Shown here: in pieces, positions 20,826-30,701 of the stretch
Numbering within the stretch: the first letter of the stretch is position 1
Layout of the letters: each line of letters starts with the position of its first letter
Assembly (NCBI GenBank): GCA_951799405.1
Contig: OX637342.1
Coordinates: 5,952,001-6,016,000 of the forward strand
Origin: Agapetus fuscipes
Lineage: Eukaryota > Arthropoda > Insecta > Trichoptera > Glossosomatidae
Length of the DNA stretch: 64,000 bases
Reading direction: 5' to 3'
The notes under the pieces: model-generated
Told to the model about the DNA's origin: nothing
The model's input: only the letters and a program-made list of their open reading frames with translations
Database searches by the model: none
Program-made: the position numbers and the translations under genes

Positions 20826-21092
20826 TTCCTTGACTTATAGGTTGGTATGCGGCTGACCACCTAAGTATGCTGTAAAAAATTATTCACTTTGCCAATGTCG
20901 ACCCTGTTTCACGGAAAGACGGCAAGATTTGCAGGGTGTATGTCCATTTGCGGTTTGGATTTTTTAAGTGTAGGTCCACATGCGGCATGTGTAAGAACGA
21001 ATATATGCATGTCTGCTTGTGAGAGGGAATGCATGTAATTTGACTCTTAAGACTGACATATCTTTGCAACATAGATTAGATCAGATCAGATA
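20826..21092 (+). mobile_element. SINE-D, full-length
   Basis: CCTTGACTTATAGGTTGGTA..CCATTTGCGGTTTGG..GTCCACATGCGGCATGTGTA..TTTGCAACATAGATTAGATC followed by AGATCAGA. The tail is a degenerate GATTA/GATCA run. Confidence 0.9.
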
Positions 21093-21302
21093 CTCAATAA
21101 TTATTTATTATTTTCATTTTTTAGGGTACGCATGCTTAGCTTTTTGGCTTTTAAGGTTATACGAGAGCTTAAGAAGATTATTAATATCGGGACTAAAGAA
21201 CCTCTTTAATAAGTTTTATGAAACTAAAATCGTAATTTTATGTCAAATAACTTTGACTGATCATGGCCAGATGTCGTTGCTGAAGTATATAACTTAATGT
21301 TC

Positions 21303-21412
21303 TTACTCAAGCATTACGTTTCATAAAAAAATAATGTAAATTATCTTGACACTCTTAGCGAGCGTTTTAGTTTTTATAAACTTGTGTTTAAACGCTATTG
21401 TTGAGTATTTAC
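21303..21412. mobile_element. MITE-U copy 7
   Basis: TTACTCAAGCATTACGTTTC, centre ACTCTTAGCGAGCGTTTTAG, right arm AAACGCTATTGTTGAGT. Confidence 0.6.
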
Positions 21413-21873
21413 GACCGCATGGCTCATTCCGTAAGTTATGCATCAAAAATTGCAAAAATAAATGATTTGAAACAAGTATTATTCTATGTTAGAATTATTT
21501 AACTTTTTTTGCATTTTGAATCGACACGAGGAACGTGTGCCCAGAGCATGTTTTGTCGTTTTAACAAAGGCATGCCAAAGTACTGTTTCGTCTATCTCAC
21601 ACAATATATTATGTGGATATTTTTTTTCATATATCGCACGCTTCTAATTAAAGAACAATAAGTCCAAAAATAAGAATGATGGGAAATTACGTTTGATGTT
21701 TTGCATGTTTGACTTGTTGCACTAATGTACAAAAAACCGGTAAAATGGCCTTTTTTTCTCAAAATATAAGAAATGAATCTAAAAGTAGATTTCAACCTTT
21801 AATTTTGTATAGCAATTACCATCACTTGAATTTACTTAACTTTTAGTAATAAACTCAGATTAAAGTTCTTTAC
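21413..21873. other. No recognised feature
   Basis: The minus-strand frame at 21592-21795 (67 codons) has no recognisable motif. Confidence 0.4.
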
Positions 21874-22240
21874 AGATCACCGAAGTTAAGCTACATTGGG
21901 CGCGGATGCTACTTGGATGGGTGCCCGCTAGGTACACCGCGTGTTGTTGGCATTTCTTGGACCGGTCCGTAGTCCAGTGGCAACACTTCGGACTCGTAAA
22001 TGGAAGGTTGTGGATTCGGATCCCGGCGGAGCACAAAAATATAACATTTATATTTCCAAATTTACTCTTCGCTGGGTTGAAAAATTCATAAGCCTTTACC
22101 AAAGACCAATTTTACAACAACTGGGTCTTGCTTGAGAATTGGCGCTTTCTACAGCAACGACCAAGCTCGCAGGGGGCTCTTAAGGTGTAATACACACAAA
22201 AACAACGCTTACCAAATAAATCATCCTAATATTATTTATT
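21874..22240 (+). mobile_element. SINE-5S, 5' truncated
   Basis: Starts within 5S rRNA (AGATCACCGAAGTTAAGCTA, TTGGGCGCGG, CTTGGATGGGTG, ACACCGCGTGTTGTTGGCA). It then has the tRNA-like unit CCGTAGTCCAGTGGCAACAC..TTGTGGATTCGGATCCCGG. The body is CTTCGCTGGGTTGAAAAATT..ACAACTGGGTCTTGCTTGAG..CGACCAAGCTCGCAGGGGGC. The AT-rich tail is ATCATCCTAATATTATTTAT. It keeps the 5S internal promoter area. The 5S part begins at about 5S position 47. Confidence 0.9.
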
Positions 22241-22526
22241 CTTGTTAATGTACCTATTCATATTCGTCCAAATTGAACGACTGTCACATTCCAGCTTTTC
22301 TTTTCACATTTTTATGGCGTTTCTACATTAAAATCGATTTTCCCAATTTCGGAGTTATTGCTCTTTACGATTAAGGGTGCGATGCGGATCTTTTGTATAT
22401 GTACGTATTTTTTTTATATTTTCAAAGTGTAGGTCCTAGCGATAGCAAACCAGTGTATTAATAAAGTTTGGCGATAAAAATATTTTCATTTTATTTATCA
22501 CTTTTTATCTTCTTTTATATCTTATC
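22241..22526. other. No recognised feature
   Basis: AT-rich spacer between two SINE-5S related pieces. Confidence 0.4.
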
Positions 22527-22636
22527 AGTCCGTAGTGCAGTAGTAACACTTCGGACTCTGAATGGAAGGTTGTGGATTCGAATGCTAGCGGAGCACACAA
22601 AATATCCCATTTATCCTTGTAATTTATCCTTTGTCG
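22527..22636 (+). mobile_element. SINE-5S tRNA-like head only
   Basis: AGTCCGTAGTGCAGTAGTAA, CACTTCGGACTCTGAATGG, then AAGGTTGTGGATTCGAATGC and CGGAGCACACAAAATATC. There is no 5S part. The anticodon-position triplet differs from the 54.6 kb copy (CTG against CGT). Confidence 0.75.
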
Positions 22637-22877
22637 GGGTTATAGCCGCGGGGGCCAAGAGGGCTGATCTTTCTAGCGTGTTTCGAATGGAACAACGTTG
22701 GTTCGATCCCCGCTTGGGTCACTTGACTTTAACTTTGACCCTGGTTCAACAGATGCTATTGGGTAATTATTATTTAATCATTCATTAATAATAAACAATA
22801 ATGAATTATTAAATGATGATATTAATACCTGTTTCTGGCCAGGCAGAATAGGTTGGTGAATTGCATTCCTCTTCACA
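22637..22877 (+). mobile_element. Class II tRNA-like SINE candidate
   Basis: GCCGCGGGGGCCAAGAGGGC has a serine/leucine-type box A. GGTTCGATCCCCGCTTGGGT is a good box B about 45 bp further on. Downstream are an (AATAAT/ATTAAT) run and the segment CCTGTTTCTGGCCAGGCAGA also seen at 17.4 kb. It may be one SINE of about 240 bp or two adjacent pieces. Confidence 0.45.
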
Positions 22878-22970
22878 ATTTTTTTTTTTAATTAAAAAAA
22901 ATATATATATGTATGTATATATATAACCAGTAAATACTAAATATACCAGATCCTCGATTGATAGATTGGT

Positions 22971-23108
22971 TGATTTTAGGTTTTGGTTTCAATTTGTAAA
23001 TACACATGCAGCATTTGTTAGTGCGATTTTACAAGTGTGTGCTTGTGAGAATGCACTTTATATGAATCTTAAATGTTAACATACCTTTTCAACTTAGATT
23101 ATAGATTG
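22971..23108 (+). mobile_element. SINE-D 3' half
   Basis: TTTTGGTTTCAATTTGTAAA, ACACATGCAGCATTTGTTAG, GTGTGCTTGTGAGAATGCAC, TTTTCAACTTAGATTATAGA. The 5' half is absent. Confidence 0.8.
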
Positions 23109-23133
23109 TGGTTATCAAGCGCAAAACTTTGCC

Positions 23134-23202
23134 GGTTCACTTTGCCAATGTCACCCCTGTGTCAGGAAAGGTCGGCTAAAGTTGTAGGGCTTGTATTCAT
23201 TT
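23134..23202 (+). mobile_element. SINE-D internal fragment
   Basis: GGTTCACTTTGCCAATGTCA, CCCCTGTGTCAGGAAAGG, TCGGCTAAAGTTGTAGGGCT. About 70 bp. Confidence 0.75.
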
Positions 23203-23264
23203 ATATATTCAATGTCTTTCAAATTTCTTCAAATACAGTAAAAAAGTACGAAAGTTCAATAATA

Positions 23265-23512
23265 ATCTGCAATCTATAGTGCAAAGATATATTAACATTC
23301 AAAACACATATCAAATGCATGCCCACAAACAGACACTTGTAAGTTCGCACATACAAATGCTGAGTGTGTACTAGTAATTAAAAATCAAAACCTCAAATGA
23401 ACATAAGCCCTGCAACTTTTGCCGACCTTCCCTGGAACAGGGGTGACATTGAGCAACTGAACTATTTTTTACAGTATGTGTGGTCAGCGCCATACCAACC
23501 TATAAGTCAAGG
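23265..23512 (-). mobile_element. SINE-D, full-length
   Basis: CAATCTATAGTGCAAAGATA..TGCATGCCCACAAACAGACA..TTGCCGACCTTCCCTGGAAC..CATACCAACCTATAAGTCAA. Confidence 0.9.
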
Positions 23513-23532
23513 TATGCGTGTAATTAATAACA

Positions 23533-23669
23533 TTCTAATCTAATCTAAGTTGTAAAGATATGCAACATTGGGGATTCACATTAGATGCATTCTCACAACA
23601 CGTTTTACACGCAGAACCATTTTCTACAACATGGGTGGTCAGCCGCAAATCAACCTATAAGTCAATGAA
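23533..23669 (-). mobile_element. SINE-D with internal deletion
   Basis: Has both ends (TCTAATCTAATCTAAGTTGT and AATCAACCTATAAGTCAATG). The middle is reduced to CTCACAACACGTTTTACACG and the CATGGGTGGTCAGC end, with about 110 bp missing. It is tandem with the previous copy. Confidence 0.8.
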
Positions 23670-23828
23670 TATACACAACAAATTACATTTAAAAATAAAC
23701 ATCTAGATAATTTACAATTTCCAAAAAAGGTTTTCGATTTCTATAATAATTTGGAAGCTCCCATACACCCAATAGAGTAATATAATAGTATTGGTTTCAA
23801 AGCCACGCGAACACGTGAAAGTTAAACT

Positions 23829-23963
23829 CCAAGTATGAAAGTCAACGTTTTAACTGAGCCGCGGCGCATACACATAATGTATCAAGAATAAAGCAGCACC
23901 TCTCACGAGCGTCTCAATTTCTATATATTATAATAAAATGAACAATGTTTTACGTTTAAAACA
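23829..23963. mobile_element. MITE-U copy 8
   Basis: CCAAGTATGAAAGTCAACGT, then TTTAACTGAGCC. Centre AAAGCAGCACCTCTCACGAG, then CGTCTC. Confidence 0.5.
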
Positions 23964-24045
23964 CGAGAACTCCTGTGTTAGCAGAGTTATAGGTATATTA
24001 GAGTTATATATTATGTCAATGTCGCTATGTCTTTTCACATATGTA

Positions 24046-24180
24046 GTATGACATTTTACGTTTTAACTCAATCATAACGTAAACAAAAAACCTATTAGGT
24101 CTTATACAGCGCTTCAAGTTTGCGTTATAATTTTGATGTATTTTGACAAAACGATTTATTCGAGTAACAACGTTAAGTTT
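24046..24180. mobile_element. MITE-U copy 9
   Basis: AGTATGACATTTTACGTTTT, AACTCAATCATAACG, ACAGCGCTTCAAGTTTGCGT. The right arm is weak. Confidence 0.5.
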
Positions 24181-25045
24181 TATTTTCTTGAATATGAACT
24201 TTGTAAAGCCAGCGAAATAAATTTTGTTTTGCCAATGCTCCGCGAATAATTATTATTTTCTAAGGTTCCCGGAGCGGCCGCATGGCGCTGAAATCAGTCA
24301 AAATTGTGTATGGAACTCTTTCTTTTTCCATTATTAAATATTACTTGGAGGAGAAAAAATAAAACAAGTATTGCATTACAAACATAAAAAATATTACTTC
24401 AAATCCTAAAAAGAAAATATACCATTATAATGCAATTTTAGCTACACGATCGTATGCAAAATTTGGGTACTTTTTAAATAATTATAAAAAATCAATGAAA
24501 AGTTTAAAAAAATAATTTTCATCTAGAAAAAATAAAACTAATCAAAATGAATGTTTTGAAATAAAAAAAAGTTAGGATTTATTCATAAGAACAGTGGAAA
24601 TCTCCATTTAAGGTATCTCCGTAAATAAAATTATTTTGAATTGGTATTTTATGGAAAAAAATACCTAATTTTATGTGTTAATTTAAACTGGAGAAAAAAT
24701 ACTACCTTACCATTCAAAATATGGGTTATTTCGGTCATCAAAGTTGGGCGCGCTGACCTCTCAATCACCCTTAAGATAGTCACGCTACTGGCTAGTGTAC
24801 CTACTGAGTAATGCATCGCTTAATATTCCCACAATAAGTAATGTTCCTGGGTCGGCGAGCGCTTTGCGGGCGAGCGCTGACATGAACCAAAACATGTCAT
24901 AACAGGACATGCGAGAAAGAAATTGAATAGTGTTCCTTACATACGAACTACATGTGTAGATTGGTGGTGGATTTTATGTTGGAATTACGGTTGGAAGTCA
25001 TTTTATACAGAATTGAAACCGAATTTTACGCACCGTAGTGTCCGT
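24181..25045. other. AT-rich, nothing recognised
   Basis: Long A/T-rich tract with a small GC-rich patch near 24270 (CCCGGAGCGGCCGCATGGCG) and another near 24855. No frame and no repeat family match. Confidence 0.4.
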
Positions 25046-25050
25046 TTATA

Positions 25051-25182
25051 GTCCGGTCGATAGCTACCGGCTAGATTCACTCGGCCCTCACAAGAAATGA
25101 GTACCAGCCCCCTTTGGAAGCTGGGAAACCCTCTTTCAATTGAAGTGGTAAGCGTAAGGCCAGGCCAGCCCACTTACCTGCA
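25051..25182 (+). mobile_element. SINE-T with internal deletion
   Basis: GTCCGGTCGATAGCT is joined directly to ACCGGCTAGATTCACTCGGC, losing the rest of the head and the first body segment. It then runs normally (CAAGAAATGAGTACCAGCCC). It ends where MITE-P begins. Confidence 0.85.
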
Positions 25183-25426
25183 CCCTTAGTACGAGTTGCA
25201 AAACTTGTAAAAACGAGTAATGTAAAGTTTACGGCAATTATTAAAGAGTGATTTCCCCCAAAATCTACCGTTTTTGTTTGTTTGAACTTGATTTTCTTCA
25301 TCACTGTAACTCTTTTGCTAATACCATAAAGTGTAAGAAACAAAAACGGCAGATTTTGGGAGAAATCCCTCTTTAATATTTTCCGTAAACTTTACTTTTC
25401 TCAAGTTTTGCAACTCGTACTAAGGG
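25183..25426. mobile_element. MITE-P copy 3
   Basis: CCCTTAGTACGAGTTGCAAA opens and TTTGCAACTCGTACTAAGGG closes. TA follows on the right but CA stands on the left. The junction with SINE-T is exact, and the SINE's remaining 3' end is not found beyond the MITE. Confidence 0.85.
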
Positions 25427-25428
25427 TA

Positions 25429-26142
25429 CAGTACCGAGTGCGAAAAGCATTCTAAAGGCTGGTCATCAAAGCGACGCAGGGATATTTTCGTCTTCGTACC
25501 GTTTACAACAAAACGTTTACAGTTAAATAAAAACTGAGGTATGACCGAATATAATTCACAAAGAATTTGTCGTCTAACTCCGATCACAAAAATGAAAACT
25601 TTATAAAAAAAACAGCTTGTTTTAAAAGTTCATATCCGATCTACTCCATTCATTTCTGTCTCTCTCATAAAGGGGGATTTATAGTTTGCAATCTTCAAAG
25701 GGCCCATCCTTCCATTTCTTGTACAACAATGTTCCCCATCAGATTCTGCCCGGATAGCCCCATACAATATAACAATATTTGCTCTGGGCCTCTCTCGCAT
25801 TGATTATTCAGACATTGTTTCAATCCGAGGCAACATCATGATTGTAGATGATGTCTCTATTGCCGAGAAACAAACGTTAACTCCTTGTATGGGCATCGAT
25901 CCATTATTTTACTCTGTATGGTCTTATTGTGTTATTTTGCTTTTCAACAACAAAAGACAGTCAAGCAGAATACGTCAAAGAATTTTTTATTTCCTTTAAA
26001 ATAAAATAATTTTCTCTTCGTCAAAAGGTCTACGACACTACAATATCACCTATATTTTTTTAATTTGTGCATATCGCTAATAGTTTTTTTATAGCCATGC
26101 GGTTTTCTGTCTAAAATGTGGATTTAAAAATATCACCTATTA
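25429..26142. other. No recognised feature
   Basis: The frame at 25567-25803 (78 codons) has no motif. Confidence 0.4.
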
Positions 26143-26362
26143 TGTCCGGTTGATAGTTCAGTTGGTAGAATAATTGCGTTCCATGTCAGAGGGCGAAGGT
26201 TCGATCCGCCCTATGAGTGTAACAAAATATGATTTCCCGTTTCTGTGTTTAGTGCAAACCCTAAATCAAAGTACCGAAAAGGTTTCACAGCAAATGAGAA
26301 AATCAAGAAGGCCCTGTAGGTACCTACAAAAATAAATTGGTTACACTCGCCATACTCTATAT
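26143..26362 (+). mobile_element. SINE-T, degenerate
   Basis: GTCCGGTTGATAGTTCAGTT, box B AAGGTTCGATCCGCC, GATTTCCCGTTTCTGTG, then AATAAATTGGTTACACTCGC. Several internal deletions. Confidence 0.85.
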
Positions 26363-26404
26363 ATATTTACATACTCTATATACAAGGATAATTTATTTGT
26401 AAGG

Positions 26405-26891
26405 TACACATTATTAAAGAACCTTTTGGAGCCTATCCCTTCGGAGACTCACTATTTCTTTTGCATAATTTAGGGAGCCGGCCTTACGCCCATTCACTTG
26501 AAAGTGTGAGTCTGGTTAATTTTTCTTGTGTAGGCTGAGTAAAGCTTACCGGTATTTCGATTTCAAATTTGAAATAAACACCGTAATGGGAAAGTATTTT
26601 TGACACCCTTGGTGGGGAAAACTGATGTACTTTGGTCTCGTTATGAGGAATAAAATATACCACCTTCTCCATTTTATCACGCAAGAAAAGATTGAGAGGA
26701 GAAGAACCCAATGACGCCAAAAGGCATCGTGGCTGAAAATCCTGTGACAATGGAGCAGCAGCATCTAAAATAAAAATAGCCATAATGATCGCTGATATTT
26801 GTTAAAACTGGCACTTAAAGAAGAAGAAGGTGAGAATCGAACTTTAGACATTCGCATGGAATTTAAGCATTTTACCATCAGCTGAACTGTC
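26405..26891 (-). mobile_element. SINE-T split by a LINE insertion
   Basis: The 3' part runs 26405-26618 (GGAGCCGGCCTTACGCCC..TTTTTGACACCCTTGGTGGG) and the 5' head runs 26829-26891 (GGTGAGAATCGAACTTTAGA..TTCGCATGGAATTTAAGCAT). GGTGGGGA before and GGTGAGA after the insert look like a short target duplication. Confidence 0.85.
26619..26828 (+). mobile_element. LINE 3' end inserted in SINE-T
   Basis: Homologous to 52633-52857 (there on the minus strand): ATGAGGAATAAAATATACCA, AAGATTGAGAGGAGAAGAAC, AGGCATCGTGGCTGAAAATC. It has a 30-bp internal deletion and a 3' AGAAGAAGAAG tail. Protein remnant of the HVMRN..LLH..GKIEGRR type. Confidence 0.8.
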
Positions 26892-27599
26892 GGCCATAGC
26901 CTATCTGCGGTATTTCAAATGGTCTCATTTAAAATGGAGGGTGAGTAAAAGTGATATGACAGGGGTAATTACGTTGGTTATTAAATAACATCTTGTTCCA
27001 CCAGCAGTGGTCAATATTTATTCCACGTAGTCCATCAGAGGAGGGACGTCGGCCATACTAATCAGTCGCTACGTGCATAATTTGTTATCATATGGCATTT
27101 CTAGGAGCATTAAGATGCTATGATGAAATATATAATACTGCACGTATTAGCTTATACTACCTATAAAGCTCTTCTTCTTCATATTTTTATGATTTATCTC
27201 GGTTTCACTTTAAATAAAATTGCAGTTGAATTAATTTCACATTATTTAATTTTAACAAATTGATTACAAATGGTTCACTCTTTCACTTCTGTATAGGCGG
27301 CTTCACGGCTTGGGTATCAAAGAATTACTGATCCTTCATAGAACCACCGCCCGTATTCATATATGACCAATAATCTAATCTTGCGTGTTCCAGACCATAC
27401 GCGACGCCTCTCGAATGGATGTTCCCAGAGAGAACCAGAAGTACCAATATTTTAAATTGTAAAAAAATTACGTATATATAAACATATATATAGCAAGTAA
27501 ATACACCTAGACACACAATCATAAAAACAATTAGGCATGAACTTACACATTCGTAACAGTAGGTATATTAAATCTATTTTTTTGGAATTTTCTTCTTGT
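26892..27599. other. No recognised feature
   Basis: No repeat match. The minus-strand frame at 27325-27522 is low-complexity hydrophobic. Confidence 0.4.
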
Positions 27600-27892
27600 G
27601 ATGCAGAAGGCCAGCTGTTCTTCCATCTTTTGTAATGGGTGATTTGCCTGGTAAACGCTGGGCGTCTTATATTTCACGTAGGTACAACGATTCGAGTTAT
27701 CCTACTTTCCCTCTTGCGGTCTACGTTGTCCCTCCAAAACCGTTTCCTCTTCCTACTCCATCTGACTATGTCCTCAGTGTCACACATGTTTCTGATTTCC
27801 GAGTCCCTAATAAATTTATTAGTGTTTTCTTCAACAATTGCACCAAGCATTTTCATCTCATATGTTCTAGGTAGGCTCTTGTTTCGTACCAA
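27600..27892 (-). mobile_element. LINE C-terminus
   Basis: Minus-strand protein: MCDTEDIVRWSRKRKRFWRD, NVDRKRESRITRIVV, stop, then NIRRPAFTRQ..KRWKNSWPSASQEE. This is the RRRRFWRDHVDR..RRPPGRPPKRW..SW type of insect LINE terminus, with a stop in the middle. Different lineage from 6.4 kb. Confidence 0.7.
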
Positions 27893-28076
27893 GTTTCTGC
27901 TCTACCTTTAAGTTATTGCAAAAAAACACAACTTATAACATGCCGGAGAGTTGCTGATTTTGAAAACATCATTGAATAAATGTTATAGTATAACAGAAAA
28001 TATTTTCTTGGTCAAATATTATCTATTTCATACAATATTAGAAGTCTTGTCTTTTCTAGCGATCGTCTCGATTGAT

Positions 28077-28325
28077 ATAATCTATAATCTAAGCTGCAAA
28101 GATATGTTAACATTTATGGCTCATTTAAATGCATGCCCACAAACAGGCACATGTAGGTTCGCGCCTACACATTTTGCACGCGTACATACAAATAAACAAA
28201 ACCTCACATGAACATAGACCTTGCAACTCCTGCCGCTTTTCCCTGAAACCGGGGTGGCATTGGCAAAAGTGAACCGATTTTTACAGCACGGGGGGTCAGC
28301 CACATACCAACCTATCAGTCAAGGA
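28077..28325 (-). mobile_element. SINE-D, full-length
   Basis: ATAATCTATAATCTAAGCTG..GCACATGTAGGTTCGCGCCT..GAAACCGGGGTGGCATTGGC..CATACCAACCTATCAGTCAA. Subfamily shared with 32.07 kb (CATGCAGAATATGTAGGCGC there). Confidence 0.9.
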
Positions 28326-28689
28326 GCAATTAATATGAACAGCTGATACAAAGAACATTTGTCTACCCATCAGTTTTTGGCGCTAGCTATCGAGCACAAG
28401 GATCGCTAGAAAACTCAAGACTGCTCACACAGCAGAAAAGAGAAGAATAGATAGTTACGTAAAGTGATGCGAGATGAATAAATTACCTATTGTAGATTTA
28501 TGGAAGCCCGTGCAACCATTATATGAGCTCGCATTCAACATGATCTCCATCATTATCCGAGTATAAATAAAAAATGCTACAATTTATTATTTAATCGTCG
28601 AGTTTGGATCAGGAAGGCTTAATGTACACAAATCAATCACTCAACAGACAGACGAGTGTCTGTGGGCACAGCGGCGCTAAGCAACCTGT
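28326..28689. other. No recognised feature
   Basis: Nothing assignable. Confidence 0.35.
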
Positions 28690-28818
28690 CTGTTAAAAAA
28701 AGTATGTAATTGTATATTAAAAGTAAAGCAGCGCTTTTAGTGAGCGTATTAGTCTTCATATCTAAATACATTTTTGTTGGTTGAACGTTATGGTGTATTT
28801 AAGTTTATACTAGGGGTA
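28690..28818. mobile_element. MITE-U copy 10
   Basis: AAAGTAAAGCAGCGCTTTTA, then GTGAGCGTATTAGTC. The right end is TTTATACTAGGGGTAC. The left arm is truncated. Confidence 0.65.
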
Positions 28819-29005
28819 CTAGGATCGAACTATCTGCTATTATCGACAATCTTCAAAATTTAAGAACCGACTTAACCGAAGTAACTTAATCGTACCGATT
28901 ATAGAAATCACTATTTATATGAGACTTGGAGAGATTAAGGTTTAACTAGGTGATGAATCAATATCTCATTTTAATGTACTTAATCAAAATATAACGTCCA
29001 TATTT

Positions 29006-29282
29006 CCCGGTCGATAGCTCAGTTGGTAGAGTGCTTGCATTCCATGCGGAGATCTCGGGTTCGAATCCCACCGAGGGTGTCAAAAATGATTTCTTATTTC
29101 GGTGTTTATTCCAAACCCAAAATAAAATACCGGCAACGTTTACTCAGCCTTACCTGCAGCCTTGAAATACCACTTCAACTGAAGTGATCGGCCCTCTTAC
29201 CTGTACAAATAAATAGGCTCTACTTGCCGCATGTAGTTATCCCCTCGGGGAAAACGCGGCAAGAAGCTGCAGAGTACGCAAA
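29006..29282 (+). mobile_element. SINE-T, near full-length
   Basis: CCCGGTCGATAGCTCAGTTG, GAGTGCTTGCATTCCATGCG, CGGGTTCGAATCCCACCGAG. The head is intact in both promoter boxes. The middle (CACAAGAAATGAG segment) is deleted. The 3' end is GGGGAAAACGCGGCAAGAAG. Confidence 0.95.
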
Positions 29283-29469
29283 AAAAATAATGTTTTAAGA
29301 ATCGTCTAAAAGTAAATTATTATTATAAGTGAGAACCTTTTCTTACCAAATCAATTTGATTTGTAAATGACACTGACCATTGCACAATATGGAACATTAA
29401 TTTTGGAAATACAAAAAAGGCACTGAATATTTCACATGGTAAGCGACAGTTTTCACCAATAATACGGGA

Positions 29470-29535
29470 TTCTAAGCACTAGAGCCAATGATCTCCCATT
29501 TGCGAGTCCGAAACGCTAACCACTAGTCTACGAAC
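29470..29535 (-). mobile_element. SINE-5S tRNA-like head, degenerate
   Basis: Minus strand: GGTTCGTAGACTAGTGGTTA, then GCGTTTCGGACTCGCAAATG. Matches the tRNA-like unit in layout. Box B and body are not clear. Confidence 0.45.
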
Positions 29536-30007
29536 CGAATCTAAGGATCTCAGAAAAAATAAGGTATGAAATGTTTGTAAAGGTAGCTAATTCAATTATA
29601 TTCATGTTTTCAATGTAGAGGAAAGGATGGTAATTTGGAATACTGATGGTAATTTGGAATACCTCAGTTAAAAAATAACTAGGTGCGATATCTATGAAAT
29701 AACGCAAGAAACAAGTTGTCTATGGCACAGAGAGTGCACGATGTTGAGGACCGATCCGCCATGTTGGTAGTTTTGCTTTGACTGTCAGCAATGAAAAACT
29801 GTCGTCGGTAAACATTTTTAGGTAAGTGGTTTAATCCAGTGTAATCACTGTAAATTTCAATACAAATCAATTTGTTTTGGTATTTTTCTGATCATTAAGG
29901 TATTAGCAAGGTGTAATGATGTATAGTTCTGTGCTATTTAGATTGAATTTTTTTGGTTTGGTGATTTTTGGTTATAACGCCCATGTTGTTAATTTGGAAT
30001 ACTTTAG

Positions 30008-30238
30008 GTGAAGCTAATTTGGAAAGACAGAAGAGGAGAAGAATGGGTCCAGTGCCTTAGTTGTGAAGCATGGGTGCATAATGTATGTGCTGGTTACGAG
30101 TCGGGTTGTTACGTATGGGAATCTTGTAAACAGATAGAAACAATCCATACTGGGCAAGGTGAATATAATTCGGAATACCCCTATTCCAAATTATATTCAC
30201 CTTGCCTAAGCCAGCCCTTTTTTTCATTTTCTGGTTAA
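30008..30238 (+). pseudogene. Transposase C-terminal PHD-like finger remnant
   Basis: Open frame: MKLIWKDRRGEEWVQCLSCE, then AWVHNVCAGYESGCYVWESC. The pattern W-x-Q-C-x2-C-x2-W-x-H-x2-C-A-G...C-x-x-W-E-S-C matches the small zinc finger closing many insect pogo/Tigger (DDE-1 superfamily) transposases. A cysteine usually found near the end (xVCxxC) is replaced by tryptophan. It lies wholly inside TIRs with TA flanks, so it is a deletion derivative and not a host PHD gene. After CKQ the frame runs into the hairpin below. Confidence 0.65.
30157..30209. repeat. Perfect-arm hairpin in pogo-like element
   Basis: GGCAAGGTGAATATAATTCG and its inverse (CAAATTATATTCACCTTGCC) surround a short GAATACCCCTATTC centre. 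It contains the same AATTTGGAATAC-like word as the TIRs. Confidence 0.75.
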
Positions 30239-30409
30239 ACCAAAATTTGAAGATGTTACAATTTAATTTCACTAGTGAATATATTTTTAGTAAAAATAAA
30301 TATGTTTTTTTAACAGTTTGCGTGCTTTTTAATCTCTTGTACTTATAAGTTAATAAAATTGTGTTTTTTTTTAAAACTGGTATTCCAAATTTGCATCACT
30401 TCCTCTACC

Positions 30410-30701
30410 ATTTTGATCCGAATTTGATGACAAAGGCGCCGGGAAGTATAATGTTGTTTTTTAGTTCATCAAGTGCCCACGTCCGGGATGTGATCTTACA
30501 CCTCACAGCAATCTGCCATCAAGACAATGTATTTTACGGTCCTGTGTGTGGAGTGCGCGGTGACTGACATTTATTGTGATAATTATTCCTTCAGACGTCC
30601 ATAGCGTATGAGCGTATCAACAGGGACGTTACAAGACACCACGCGCCCGAGTCATCTCTCAGCTTTGAGCAAAACATTGTCCAAATTTTATCGGTTTATT
30701 C
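30410..30701. other. No recognised feature
   Basis: Fairly balanced composition (CACGTCCGGGATGTGATC). The frame at 30361-30567 crosses the TIR and has no motif. Confidence 0.4.

Larger units (their letters stand above)
29618..30405 (+). mobile_element. pogo/Tigger-like non-autonomous element
   Basis: Terminal inverted repeats of 26 bp. The left is GAGGAAAGGATGGTAATTTG followed by GAATAC. The right, as reverse complement, is GAGGAAGTGATGCAAATTTG followed by GAATAC. TA lies on both outer sides (29616-29617, 30406-30407), as in Tc1/mariner/pogo insertions. At 29645-29662 the subterminal repeat GATGGTAATTTGGAATAC recurs. The element keeps a 5' exon-like part, a splice donor TTAG/GTAAGTGG near 29820, an acceptor ACTTTAG near 30007 and a last exon with a PHD-like finger. 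The DDE catalytic core is gone. Confidence 0.75.

Noticed and set aside
24240..24960. Promoter or CpG island
   Set aside because: Only two very short GC-rich patches in an AT-rich tract. No core promoter or frame nearby.
29006..29080. A true tRNA-Gly gene (UCC-position triplet)
   Set aside because: The acceptor and anticodon stems do not pair properly, and the same sequence recurs about 20 times with the SINE-T body.
30008..30238. A host PHD-finger gene
   Set aside because: It is enclosed by 26-bp inverted ends with TA flanks and the pattern is that of a transposase C-terminus.
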